The notes beneath the pieces are model-generated. The model had not been told where the DNA came from. It was given only the letters and a program-made list of their open reading frames with translations, and made no database searches. 64,000 nt of DNA from Chloroflexota bacterium (GTDB lineage Bacteria > Chloroflexota > Dehalococcoidia > JACPQD01), in the NCBI GenBank assembly GCA_016190665.1, contig JACPQD010000038.1:36741-100740 (forward strand), given 5' to 3'. Positions 18,025 through 27,113 of the stretch are shown here, piece after piece. Positions within the stretch are counted from its first letter, which is position 1; each line of letters opens with the position of its first letter. The translations under genes and the position numbers were made by a program.

Positions 18025-19686
18025 GTGAGCGAAGCAACTTGCAAAGTCGTATGGCCCCTGGGAGAGACGCATTTTGAGTCTGCTACAGTGAGCCCTCCTG
18101 TTACGGACCTGAATGGGAAAACGGTCTGCGAGGTGTGGGATGAGCAGTTCAGGGGCGACGAAGTATTCGCCGTCATTCGGGAGAAAATACAGGACCAGTA
18201 TCATGGCGTAAGATTCGTGGGCCACGAGGCGTTCGGCAATACTCATGGCCCCGACGAAAAAGAAGTGCTGGCGGCCCTCCCCGACCTGCTGCGCAAGTGC
18301 GGTTGTGATGTTGTCATCTCAGCGACCGGCGCTTGAGGGCTATGCACACCCGCGGTGGTGCGGGCAAGCATGTTGGCTGAGAAGCTCGGCATTCGGAGCG
18401 TATCCGTCGTCACGAGAGGCTTCGAACATCTGGCCGTACGGACGGCGGAGATTCTGGGGGTGCGTAACCCGGCTCTTGCCACATATCCCGGCGTTATCAT
18501 GACCGATAGCGAGGAAGCGCTGCGCCGAAAAGTTGAAGGAACGGTCTTTCCCCAGATTCTGGAAGGGCTATCGATCCCTCTTCAAACTGTCCAAAAGGCT
18601 GCCGGGCCCGGGGCCGCGGACATTGTTTTCGAAGGAACCTTTGATGAAGTCCAGGAGTTCTTCACTAAGAACCTCTGGACTGATGGGTTACCTGTCGTGC
18701 CCCCCACCATCCAGAGGGTGGAGAGATTCCTGAGACATACCGATCGGCTGCCGGATGAGGTGATCGGCATTCTGGGGCCCGAAAATCGGGCAGCCACCAT
18801 CTGGAATGTCGCAGTCAACGGCGTAATGGCCGGCTGTCGGCCCGAGTACATGCCGCTACTGATAGCAGTGGTAGAGGCTATCGCGGACCCCGAGTACTGC
18901 ATCCATGAGGCAGGGGGAACGCCTGGAGCGGAGCCAATCATTGTCTTGAACGGTCCAATAATTAAGGAGCTGGATTTCAACTGTGGCGCCGGAGTAATGC
19001 GGGTGGGAAGACAGGCGAACACCAGCGTCGGGCGCTTCCTGAGGCTGTACATGAGAAACGTGCCCGGGCTGCGCATCGCTCCCGGCATCCTGGATAAGGC
19101 GAGCATCGGCTACACCTTTAATGTCGTTCTGGCGGAGAACGAAGATGCCCTGGAGGAGTTGCAATGGGAGCCCTACAGCGTGAGCCGCGGCTTTCAAAGC
19201 GGAGAGAACGTGGTCACTGTGGAGAGCATAAGGACCATTACTGGGCCGATCTACTGCGCTGGAAGCAAGGCTGTGGACTGCGCTGAGGCAATTGGCGACA
19301 TTATGGGGCCTACGGCTGCTTTCTGGACGTATGTGGGACTGAGATTCCGCAACTCTCATCCTGTTTTGGTGATAAGCCCCAGCATCGCCAAGGTGCTGGC
19401 AGGCGACGGCTGGACGAAGCGGCACCTGCAGGATTACCTGTATGAGAACTGTCAGACAACTGCCAGAGAGGTAAACAAATGGCTATGGAGGGCCGGACAT
19501 ACGGATTCCAGCCTGTCCAAACTGTTGGGGGAGGACCCGGCCGGGGAAGATGCTGACCGAATCATCCCCACGTTTTATAGAGCCGACCAGATTGGCATCG
19601 TGGTATCCGGCGACCCGCATCGAAATCAGGCACGCGCGTACATACCGTGCCACACGCCTCCGGTCAGCAAGAGGATTGCACGCTGA
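18025..19686 (+). CDS. UGSC-type selenoprotein, UGSC domain + WTDGLP domain, in-frame UGA = Sec104
   Basis: 553 aa if UGA at 18334-18336 is read as selenocysteine. Residues 1 to about 170 form the UGSC-type domain. Sec104 sits in ISATGA-U-GLCTPAVVRAS, so the motif is U-G-L-C. Residues about 200-553 are a complete WTDGLP domain (LWTDGLPVVPPT, NGVMAGCRPEYMP, VGRFLRLYMRN, IGIVVSGDPHRN). The frame is uninterrupted apart from this codon, coding similarity to the homologue at 35151-36854 continues on both sides of it, and a stem-loop follows (18341-18372). The gene's true stop is also TGA, so UGA is not simply reassigned. The GTG start has GGAGG 9 nt upstream. Without recoding only 103 aa would be made. 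UGSC-motif selenoproteins are a known family of uncertain function. Confidence 0.88.
18341..18372 (+). promoter_or_regulatory. Candidate bacterial SECIS element of selenoprotein 18025
   Basis: Immediately after the UGA (18334-18336) the mRNA can fold into an outer stem TATGC/GCATG (one G-U pair), an internal loop ACA/CAA and an upper stem CCCGC/GCGGG capped by GGTGGT. The loop GU begins 19 nt after the UGA. The bacterial SelB-binding hairpin of fdhF, as I recall it, has its loop GU 20 nt after the UGA. Confidence 0.75.
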
Positions 19687-19711
19687 GGCTGAGCTGACTT
19701 GGATATGCGCG

Positions 19712-20108
19712 TCACTTGGCAAGCCACGTGTCCTGATACTTTTGAAAGCTAAGGTTGCCCACCAGATCGCCTCGATTCCTGACCTCCGGCCACATACCGA
19801 GTGTGTCTTTTCTCCAATGCACAACGGGGCGAGCTGCTACTTCTATCATCCTGAGATCAAGCTCCCGCACAACCCTCTTGCGTTCCTCCGCATCGATGGT
19901 GCGTGATTGCTTATCAAATAGTTCCCAAATCTTCAGATCGTCCGACCGCTGCCAATTCTGTCCCCAGTCATCTCCAAGCGGTTTCGCCCAGTATCGAGCA
20001 ACGTTTTCCGGATCCGCTATCGCCAGAGACCTCGTGATGGCATGCAGGTTGTAGTTACCCTCCCTGACATCCATGATTTGGACAATGGGAGAGAGAACCG
20101 GTATTTCA
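19712..20108 (-). pseudogene. 5'-truncated SBP remnant
   Basis: About 120 codons match only the C-terminal end of an SBP_bac_5 protein: IADPENVARYWAKPLGDDWG, then IWELFDKQSRTIDAEERKR, ending SFQKYQDTWLAK. This parallels the last 120 residues of the SBP at 21287. There is no signal peptide, and the frame runs straight out of the end of the dehydratase gene at 20106. The first 450 or so residues are missing, so a functional receptor cannot be made. The ATG at 20074 is available but has no obvious ribosome site. Confidence 0.85.
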
Positions 20109-20561
20109 GCCGCCTCGTCCTGGCAGGCTCACTGTCGCAGAACCTGGCGCCACCTTTTCCCCTCGCTGGTTTTCCACCCAGATCTCGCAATCAGCGAGAT
20201 TATCGCCATCGCGGACGTATTTCTTCACAACCTTGCCTTTACACGTGAGCGTGTCCCCGGGAAATCCCATGATTCTCACGCTGAACGCCAGCTTCTTGAG
20301 CCTGCCACCAACCCCGATCCAGTCCGTCAGCATTCGGGCGCACAACGCACCATAAAAAGGGCCCTGAATATTCGCATCTTCGTACCCTTGTTCCTTCGCA
20401 AATAGCCGGTCAAGGTGGACCAAGTAGAAGCTATAGTAACCCGCCGCGTATTTGAGCATATCGATGAACTCGATTCTGTTTACCTCAGACGGTATCTCAG
20501 TGCCCTCAGAAACATCCTCAAAAGTCAGTCCCGATCCTTGCACTGTCTCTTTCCTTTCCAA
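20106..20561 (-). CDS. MaoC-like hotdog dehydratase, C-terminal-half subunit
   Basis: 151 aa, single hotdog domain. It corresponds to the second half of the fused protein at 45826-46941: ARMLTDWIGVGGRLKKL here against LLTNWMGDDGSLKNL there, and WVENQRGEKVAPGSATVSLP against WAENQLHEVTLPGHATISLP. Family members hydrate or dehydrate enoyl-CoA or related thioesters. It is separated by 8 nt from the 20570-21058 gene, which encodes the first half, so the two subunits probably form one enzyme. The start ATG (MERKETVQGSG) is preceded by GGAAAG. Confidence 0.8.
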   Translation of the reverse strand: MERKETVQGSGLTFEDVSEGTEIPSEVNRIEFIDMLKYAAGYYSFYLVHLDRLFAKEQGYEDANIQGPFYGALCARMLTDWIGVGGRLKKLAFSVRIMGFPGDTLTCKGKVVKKYVRDGDNLADCEIWVENQRGEKVAPGSATVSLPGRGG

Positions 20562-20569
20562 TCTATTTG

Positions 20570-21058
20570 CTATTTGAAGAACATTACCGTCTCTCTGTTA
20601 ATGCCCAAGAGCCTTCCAGTCTGATTAGTATACTTGTACTCGCAGACAACGAAGATTATCTTCCCCATTTTCTGGCTGTCGCGCTCGAAGACGCTTACAA
20701 CAGTGCGTCGACGATCGATGACGTCCCCAAGGCGCACGGGCTCAAAGAACTCATACTCATTGCCCGCTCGCGCAAGGCGAAGACCCGGGATAGTTATCCT
20801 GGCTTTTTCTCGCCCATCCGGCCCAGCATCATAGAAGATGTTGTTGCATACGTCAAAAACGAAAGTAGGGGGCGCTATGATTCCACCACAGCCGCTCGCT
20901 TCTGCATACTGTTCATCAAAATACAGGGGGTTGAGATCGTGAATTCCGGCAGCGTATCTTCTGATTGCGGTCGTGTCAACGACCTCCTTGCCGGGGAAGT
21001 CTACGGTCTGACCGAGCATCGCCACAATAGCTGGCGTTATCAGCGTATCACCAGACAT
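20570..21058 (-). CDS. FAS1-like / MaoC N-terminal hotdog dehydratase subunit
   Basis: 162 aa with an N-terminal MaoC-type (FAS1-like dehydratase) domain. Motifs include YAAGIHDLNPLYFDEQYA, GGIIAPPTFVFDV, YEFFEPVRLGDVIDRRRTV and the ending NRETVMFFK. It pairs with the subunit at 20106 to rebuild the two-domain protein encoded as one gene at 45826. The Asp/Asn-rich HDLNPLYFDE stretch is the usual start of the hotdog domain. The likely role is hydration or dehydration of a CoA thioester in acid catabolism (from family; substrate unknown). Confidence 0.82.
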   Translation of the reverse strand: MSGDTLITPAIVAMLGQTVDFPGKEVVDTTAIRRYAAGIHDLNPLYFDEQYAEASGCGGIIAPPTFVFDVCNNIFYDAGPDGREKARITIPGLRLARAGNEYEFFEPVRLGDVIDRRRTVVSVFERDSQKMGKIIFVVCEYKYTNQTGRLLGINRETVMFFK

Positions 21059-21286
21059 GCGTTTTGCCTCCAGCCGGTCTTCTTAGAGCTTCCTGAGGGA
21101 TGACAAGAGCGTTTCCGCGCACTTCTCCGACTGCGCGTAATGAACAAAGGCCGAGCCCCCAGGCCGAGAATTAGGTTCACTTTCCAGGCGCCAGACCCGT
21201 CGGCGTCCGGCGTCGGTGTACAGCGGAGATGAGGCCGTGTCAAGAGATCGAATCGAATCGACTAGTGCCCGTCCCTCACCTCAGTG

Positions 21287-23008
21287 CTACTTAGCCAGCC
21301 AGATATCCTGATACTTCTGGAAGCTGAACATGCCGATCAGCTTGCCGCGGTTTTTCACCTCCGGCCACATGCCGAGGAGATCGTCCCTCCAGAAAATCAC
21401 CGGTTGGGCTGCCGCTTCGATCAGCCTGAGATCGAGCTCGCGAACTACTTTCATTCGCTCTGCGGGATCGAGGGTGCGCGATTGCTTTTCGAAGAGGTCC
21501 CAGATCTTAGGGTCGCTGTACCGCTGCCAGTTCATACCCCACGCGTCGCCCACCGGGGCGGCCCACCAGCGGGCCTCGTTCTGGGGATCGGGGTAGGCAA
21601 AACCGGCGTTCGTAGGATGCAGACTGAAGGCGCCCTGGTTCAGCAGGGCAGTCCGCACCGCCATCTCTTTCACGTCCAGCTCAACCTTGATGCCAATCTT
21701 TGACATCTGATCAGCAACGTACACAGCCTGCTCTTCAAAGCGCTTCTGCGCCACGACCAGCGCCTTTGCGGTGAAGCCGTTGGGGAAGCCCGCCTCGGCC
21801 AGCAATCTCCTGGCCTCGGCGATATCAGCATCCTTGGGCTGACGCCAGCCAGGCATCTTCAGAAGCTCTTCTTTGGGAACACCCCACGTACCTGGCACGA
21901 AGCTGCCCAACTCTCCATAGCCCCCTCCGAGAACGTCGATAGCGATTTGCCGGTCCATGGCGAGGTGCACTGCCTTCCGTACTCGGGCGTCGGTCCATGG
22001 CGCCTGCTGGGTGTTAAGGGTTAAGCCCGCACGAGTGTTGGACGGGTAGGGCGTTACAATAGCCTCAGGCATGGTCTTCTTGATGATTTCGGCGTCAGCC
22101 GGAGTCAGCGCTGATTCCCCAGGTCCGGTTAACTTGACCCGCCCGGTGCGGAACGCAGCAAGCCGGGTTGCAGCGTCCCTGATAATGTAGAAAGTAGTGC
22201 CATCCACGTAGGGACGACCTGGCACGAAATAACCGGGGTTCTTGACATACTCCAGAGAGGTGCCCGATGTGTACGACTTAAACTTGTAAGGGCCGGTGCC
22301 CATAACATCGTTCTTCATGTGGCCCTTCTTTTCGACAAAGGCCCTGGAGTAGACAACCATCCAACCGGAAGAAATCGCACTTAGAAAGGAGCTGGAAGGG
22401 TACTTCAGGACGAACTTCACGGTTTCTTTGTCAGGGGACTCTACCCTGTCGACGGCCGCTATATCTGAGCGACGCTGGGAAATGACACCTCTGGGCGGAT
22501 TAATCTGTCGCTCGAAACTGTACCGGACGTCCTCCGCCGTGAACGCGGTGCCATCATGAAACTTGACGTTCCCGTACAGGTGGAAGGTATGGATCAGCCC
22601 ATCCTGGCTTACTTCCCAACTCTTGGCTAAGTCGCCGATGACCTGCTCCGGGCTGTTGGGGTCAAACTGGGTGACGTTGCTATAGGCTAGCTGGACAGCC
22701 TGCTCCACCCTTTGCGACGATTCCTGATGCATATCGAAGCTGAGTGGGTCTCCCACGGTAGAGATGGTAAGAATGCCCCCATACCTGGGCCCCGACTCTG
22801 TCGAGGCGGGCTTGGAACTTGGCGTGGAAGCCACCGGCTTGGCTCCGGGCGAAGCGGCTGGTTTGCTGGCAGCCGTCGGCGCCTTGGCATCCGGTGGGAC
22901 CCCAGGCTTCGATGTCGCGGTTGGCGCCACCGTGGGGGCGCAACTCACTACGACCAATCCGAGGATGGTAAGGCAACAAACCGTGGCGAAAGATCTCCTT
23001 GCCAACAT
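21287..23008 (-). CDS. Family-5 ABC solute-binding lipoprotein (SFQKYQDIWLAK type)
   Basis: 573 aa. The ATG at 23008 follows AGGAGGGATACG. Signal peptide with lipobox Cys23 (VVSC), then a Thr/Pro/Ala/Lys linker. The body shows SWEVSQDGLIHTFHL, VKFHDGTAFTAEDVRYSFER, MGTGPYKF and WTDARVRKAVHLAMDR; the tail is SFQKYQDIWLAK. It belongs with the SBPs at 33362 and 62056 and the remnant at 19712, which share the tail and the GPGES(A/G)LTP region. It is flanked by MmgE/PrpD upstream and the hotdog subunits downstream. Confidence 0.92.
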   Translation of the reverse strand: MLARRSFATVCCLTILGLVVVSCAPTVAPTATSKPGVPPDAKAPTAASKPAASPGAKPVASTPSSKPASTESGPRYGGILTISTVGDPLSFDMHQESSQRVEQAVQLAYSNVTQFDPNSPEQVIGDLAKSWEVSQDGLIHTFHLYGNVKFHDGTAFTAEDVRYSFERQINPPRGVISQRRSDIAAVDRVESPDKETVKFVLKYPSSSFLSAISSGWMVVYSRAFVEKKGHMKNDVMGTGPYKFKSYTSGTSLEYVKNPGYFVPGRPYVDGTTFYIIRDAATRLAAFRTGRVKLTGPGESALTPADAEIIKKTMPEAIVTPYPSNTRAGLTLNTQQAPWTDARVRKAVHLAMDRQIAIDVLGGGYGELGSFVPGTWGVPKEELLKMPGWRQPKDADIAEARRLLAEAGFPNGFTAKALVVAQKRFEEQAVYVADQMSKIGIKVELDVKEMAVRTALLNQGAFSLHPTNAGFAYPDPQNEARWWAAPVGDAWGMNWQRYSDPKIWDLFEKQSRTLDPAERMKVVRELDLRLIEAAAQPVIFWRDDLLGMWPEVKNRGKLIGMFSFQKYQDIWLAK

Positions 23009-23044
23009 CGTATCCCTCCTTTTTCGTTCATCTCCTGGCACAGA

Positions 23045-24415
23045 TCAACTGAGGAGCCGTATCATCTCGGCTACGTCATCGACCTCCTCCAGGTGATTCA
23101 CCATATCGATAACCTTCGATATGTCCCCTCCCGGGAAGCTCCGGTGCGCGTGGGCGGCGCAGTCGCGGAACTTGCTCTCCAACGACTCCCTGGTCATGGG
23201 CTTCCTGGTGTGCCCGTAGGGGTATTCGGTATAGCTGGAATACACACCCGTCTTGGTACGGATCTCCATCCTCGCGGGCGGCACCTCCTTGGGCCGGTAG
23301 TATGAGGCATCCAGCTTCGGGAATACCTTGCGCGCCAGGGCGAGCACCGCCGGGTCCTCGATCGCGGACTCGGTGAAGTCATCCAGAGTGACCGCGCCCC
23401 TGATGAGAGCAACGGCCACGCAGTAGGGTATGCTGAACTGGGCGTTGGTGATGGTCCTGGGGTTCTGTTTCTCCTCGACGGGGTGAAACTCCATGTGAGG
23501 CTCCTGGTCGACGTAACCGACTACTTCCTCGATGTCCTCTGGCCTTATCTTGTGCTCCCGAGAGAGGGACAGGGCCAGGTCGACAAAGGTGTGATTGAAA
23601 CGGCAGCATGGGTATGGCTTAAAGCCGACGTTGACTACCTCGAACCGCTTGCCCAGGTCATCCCTCAATGGCGTCGGGTCGTACTTTCCCCCATGATAGA
23701 CGTTGAACAGTCCCATCTGGCCTTCCATGCAGTTGGGGGAGCCGGTAATGCCTCTCTGGGCCGCCAGGGCGGAGAACACCCCTGACCGCGCAGCACATCC
23801 CACATCGAGGTTCTTGGTCATGACTCCGTCCCTGAGGCCCAGCAAGGTGCCGGCCGCCTGGCCGAAGGCTATCCCCAGGGCGCTGACAGTCTGCTCCTCC
23901 GTAAGGCCAAAGATTCGGGCTGAGGCCAAAGCGGCTCCCAAATTGCCGTAGACGGGTGCGCTCACAAACCCCGGCCATCGGCCGTCGCGTCGGGACAGCG
24001 CCATGCGGCAGATCATGTCGACGGCCACAGCGACAGAGGTGATGAATTCCTTGCCGCTGACAGCGCCCTTGCGTTCGGCGGCCGCGAAGGCGCCAGAGAC
24101 GACCGTGCAGCCGGAGTGTATCGTGGCGGTATCGTGAGTATCGTCGTAGTCAGCGCTGCGGGCCATGAAGCCGTTCACCAGCGCTGCATGGGGGGAAGGA
24201 GCTCTGATGCCGTAAGCGATGATGGAGCTCTCCGGCTTTCCTCCCAGCTCCTGGACAAGCCCGGCCAGGCCCTCGGCGCCTTCGGCAGCACTGCCAGCGA
24301 GGGTGGTGCCCAGAATGTCCAGTATAACCCTCTTGGTCGCCTCAATGGCAACTTGAGGCAGCTCCTCGTACGTCAGTCTCGTGGCCAGTTGGGCGAACCC
24401 CACGGCTGCATCCAT
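23045..24415 (-). CDS. MmgE/PrpD family protein
   Basis: 456 aa, the usual family length. The family includes 2-methylcitrate dehydratase and cis-aconitate decarboxylase. Landmarks: ILDILGTTLAGS near the N-terminus, SADYDDTHDTATIHSG (active-site Asp-rich and His region), DVGCAARSGVFSALAAQRG, and FKPYPCCRFNH. The start at 24415 is chosen because AAGGAGGAGAAGTTC precedes it; a longer frame starts at 24514. A paralogue of exactly the same length is at 50453. It is followed 36 nt later by an SBP. It probably dehydrates or isomerises a branched hydroxy-acid; the substrate is not predictable. Confidence 0.9.
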   Translation of the reverse strand: MDAAVGFAQLATRLTYEELPQVAIEATKRVILDILGTTLAGSAAEGAEGLAGLVQELGGKPESSIIAYGIRAPSPHAALVNGFMARSADYDDTHDTATIHSGCTVVSGAFAAAERKGAVSGKEFITSVAVAVDMICRMALSRRDGRWPGFVSAPVYGNLGAALASARIFGLTEEQTVSALGIAFGQAAGTLLGLRDGVMTKNLDVGCAARSGVFSALAAQRGITGSPNCMEGQMGLFNVYHGGKYDPTPLRDDLGKRFEVVNVGFKPYPCCRFNHTFVDLALSLSREHKIRPEDIEEVVGYVDQEPHMEFHPVEEKQNPRTITNAQFSIPYCVAVALIRGAVTLDDFTESAIEDPAVLALARKVFPKLDASYYRPKEVPPARMEIRTKTGVYSSYTEYPYGHTRKPMTRESLESKFRDCAAHAHRSFPGGDISKVIDMVNHLEEVDDVAEMIRLLS

Positions 24416-24675
24416 GAACTTCTCCTCCTTCGATCTCGAGATACGCGACGACTGTTGATGGATAGGCGCAATGGGCTCGAGATTCCTCAGGTCGCCTATC
24501 CCCACAAGTTGCATCAGCGAAATACCAGAATATCACCCGATGACAGCCTGTCGCAAGCCGGGCAATTGCGGATAGGTGGCGACAACGGCGATGCGGACTC
24601 CGAAGAAACGCACCACATCTAATGGCTCCAACGCAGACAAGCTCCCGACATACATCTCCTCCCCGTCTGGCGGGC

Positions 24676-26007
24676 CTAAGTGCCTCTAGCCACCTCCAGC
24701 GCTACCTCCCTGATCTCTTCGTCGGAGAGCAATCTCTTCCTCAAGTCTATTTCTGACTTTATCTTGGCAACGACTCTCGGGATCAGGTCACGCTCTATCT
24801 GGACACCCGACGCCTTGAGCCTCTCGCTCACCACCAGATTTCCACTATCCCTGCCAACATACTCAACCTTCTTTCCGCCGAAGACCTCGGCAACAACAGG
24901 GGCATGTACTAGCGGGTCCACTGCCATCTCCACCAGATTCCCGTCGCCAGCCCACGAGAAACTGTAGTCGCCCGTCACTGGCTTGCACCAGGCCACGCCG
25001 AAGCGAGTAAAGTCACGTACCAACCGCGCTATTCGGACCATCCTGTCCAAGCGTACCCCGGTCTTAACGCCATAAAGGATCTCCAGAGCCGCCACCACCT
25101 CCGCCAGGTCAGCCTGCATTGTGGAGGGTCCTAATCCATCAACCGAGGCCTCAACGATATCGGCCCCTGCCTGCACGGCCGCTAGCGAACTGGCGACCGC
25201 AAGACCAAAGGGGTTGTGCGCGTGGATGACGATCTTGCAGGCGGGCGAAGTTGCCCTTTTTACCTGCGAGACTACGTACCTCCAAGCCTCAGGCCCCATC
25301 CCTCCCGAACCATCGAAGATAGCAATATAGTCCGCTCCAGCTTGCGAGACCGCCCGACAGTACTTTTCGAGATACTCAGGCGAAGCATAGGAAAGCATAT
25401 TCACGTTGGGACGGCTCTTGAGGCCCTTCTCTTTGGCGTAGTGCACCAGTTCACATACGTGCTCGATCTGGTCGTCGACGCTCCTCTGCAAGAACCCCTC
25501 TCGCCAGCTCCCTCCCTTCCAGGCGGCCCTGCGGGCGCCTTCCAAGTAGAAGGCCGTGATCTCATTAAGGGCCGGGTTTTGGATATCCATGAGGTCAAGT
25601 CCGGAGTCTGCAAAGCGTTCCACATCTGCTTTCTCCGAGCCTCCTCCGACACCTAGTTCCGCTCGCACCCCAGCCTGCCGCAGGTCTTTGATGAAAGCTT
25701 CGATATCCGGGTGCCACGTCATGGCGAGTTCCATCTGGGTTATCCCAGCATCTTCCAGCTCGACAGCCACACGTACCTTTTCCGCCCGCGTCATACCCGG
25801 TCCATGAGCGTGATTGATTGTCCGCAGCGTTATGTCTCGAATGACGACACTAGGTGGAAACCGGAACGGAGCTAGCGCCTCGGCGTCGCGATTGTAGTGA
25901 CTTACGGACCACTTTCTGGCCATGTAGGAACCCTCTTGCCTGTGCTTGGCCAGTTCTCCCCGGATCCAACGGACGTCCTCGTCACTCAGATAGTAGATTC
26001 CAGCCAC
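24676..26007 (-). CDS. HMG-CoA lyase-like / pyruvate carboxyltransferase-type protein
   Basis: 443 aa. A short N-terminal segment (YYLSDEDVRWIRGELAKHR) is followed by a TIM barrel of the DRE-TIM metallolyase superfamily. The barrel begins VIRDITLRTINH, a variant of the usual D-T-x-L-R-D signature, and has the metal-binding IHAHNPFGLAVA near the end. The GTG start at 26007 follows GGGAGGAAAAGAATC. A paralogue lies at 31918 with the same layout. Such enzymes make or break C-C bonds next to a 2-oxo or acyl-CoA group. The modified signature means the exact reaction is uncertain. Confidence 0.82.
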   Translation of the reverse strand: MAGIYYLSDEDVRWIRGELAKHRQEGSYMARKWSVSHYNRDAEALAPFRFPPSVVIRDITLRTINHAHGPGMTRAEKVRVAVELEDAGITQMELAMTWHPDIEAFIKDLRQAGVRAELGVGGGSEKADVERFADSGLDLMDIQNPALNEITAFYLEGARRAAWKGGSWREGFLQRSVDDQIEHVCELVHYAKEKGLKSRPNVNMLSYASPEYLEKYCRAVSQAGADYIAIFDGSGGMGPEAWRYVVSQVKRATSPACKIVIHAHNPFGLAVASSLAAVQAGADIVEASVDGLGPSTMQADLAEVVAALEILYGVKTGVRLDRMVRIARLVRDFTRFGVAWCKPVTGDYSFSWAGDGNLVEMAVDPLVHAPVVAEVFGGKKVEYVGRDSGNLVVSERLKASGVQIERDLIPRVVAKIKSEIDLRKRLLSDEEIREVALEVARGT

Positions 26008-26131
26008 GATTCTTTTCCTCCCGCGTTGAAAATACAACCGATGATTCGAGTTACAATACCGGGCTCCGCCGCGCGCCCCGTTTCCGTGAAGGAGAAGGCA
26101 CATGTTCTCTCAGCCGAACTGGCCATGGCGA

Positions 26132-27007
26132 TTACACGGTCTTAAGGCGAGGATCAAGAAAGTCTCGCAAGGCATCTCCAAAGAGATTGAACCCAAGCGC
26201 TGTTGAAGTGATGGCCATGCCAGGCGCTACGACCATCCAGGGAGCCTGCTCGGCATAGTCTCGGGAAGCCCCCGTCAGCATGTTGCCCCAAGAAGGCTCG
26301 GGCGGGGGAACGCCCAAGCCCAGGAAGCTCATGGATGCTTCCAGCAAAATGGCTTGTCCCAGATTCGCCGTGGCGATAATGATGAGCGGGGCAAGAATGT
26401 TGGGGAAGATGTGTCTTGCGAGAACGCGCGCTGGAGAGGCGCCGATGCTGCGCGCACTCTCGATATATTGGAAACCCTTGGTCTCAATTGTACTCGCACG
26501 CACCACCCTGGCTATCCGGGGCGTGAATACCACCGAGATGGCGATGATTACGTTAAGGACGCTGGTGCCCAAGGTAGCTACCAGGGCAAGGGCAAGGATT
26601 AGGCCCGGGAAGGCCATGATGGTATCGATACATCGCTGGAGGAATAGGTCAAGCCTACCCATGAAGTAACCTGACAGCAGGCCAATCACCGACCCACCCG
26701 CCACGCTCACCGCCAGGGCAGCCAGGGAGACGCCCAGGGAAACCCGCGCACCGAAAATAATGCGGCTCAGCACGTCTCGGCCGAACTCGTCTGTGCCCAA
26801 GAGATGGGGCCAGCCCGGGGCGAGAAAGACCCGGTCACTCTCGACCATCGTGGGGCTGAAGGGAGCAACGAGAGGGGCAGAAAGACCGGCGACAGCGACA
26901 AGTATCAGCACCAGGAGGCCGATAGCTCCGAGGAACTTGAGCCTGACAAACATGACAACTGGCTTCACTGGCACGCCTGCTAGATCCTGGTGCTGGATAC
27001 TAAGCAT
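26132..27007 (-). CDS. ABC transporter permease, DppC-like
   Basis: 291 aa integral membrane protein of the peptide/nickel (Dpp/Opp) importer family. It has an N-terminal cytoplasmic tail, a first hydrophobic helix (FLGAIGLLVLILVAVAGL), then a periplasmic APLVAPFSP segment and the motif LLGTDEFGRDVLSRIIFGAR typical of DppC/OppC. The EAA-loop for ATPase contact is SARSIGASPARVLARHIFPN. It is the partner of the DppB-like gene upstream (stop at 27114). No ATPase genes lie beside the pair, so these must be elsewhere. Several SBPs in the window could feed this one channel. Confidence 0.93.
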   Translation of the reverse strand: MLSIQHQDLAGVPVKPVVMFVRLKFLGAIGLLVLILVAVAGLSAPLVAPFSPTMVESDRVFLAPGWPHLLGTDEFGRDVLSRIIFGARVSLGVSLAALAVSVAGGSVIGLLSGYFMGRLDLFLQRCIDTIMAFPGLILALALVATLGTSVLNVIIAISVVFTPRIARVVRASTIETKGFQYIESARSIGASPARVLARHIFPNILAPLIIIATANLGQAILLEASMSFLGLGVPPPEPSWGNMLTGASRDYAEQAPWMVVAPGMAITSTALGFNLFGDALRDFLDPRLKTV

Positions 27008-27113
27008 TACACCTCTCGGGTTGACTCGGGGGATGGATTTGCCAGCCTTGCCGCGGGTACCCAGCGGAAATCGAAGGGCCGTCGTCTGAGCCTGGATTGC
27101 CCGTCAGCTCGTC

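Noticed and set aside
18025..18336. A free-standing 103-aa protein ending at TGA, followed by an independent gene from 18355.
   Set aside because: The frame continues unchanged, the homologue at 35151-36854 breaks at the same residue 104, and the motif needs the residues after the TGA. One recoded gene explains all of this better than two genes split identically twice.
21083..21260. Minus-strand stretch reading GGSAFVHYAQSEKCAETLL and ending LRKL plus a stop, between the hotdog subunit and SBP 21287.
   Set aside because: It looks gene-like in composition but has no start codon or ribosome site and I recognise no family; it may be another relic, not supported well enough to annotate.
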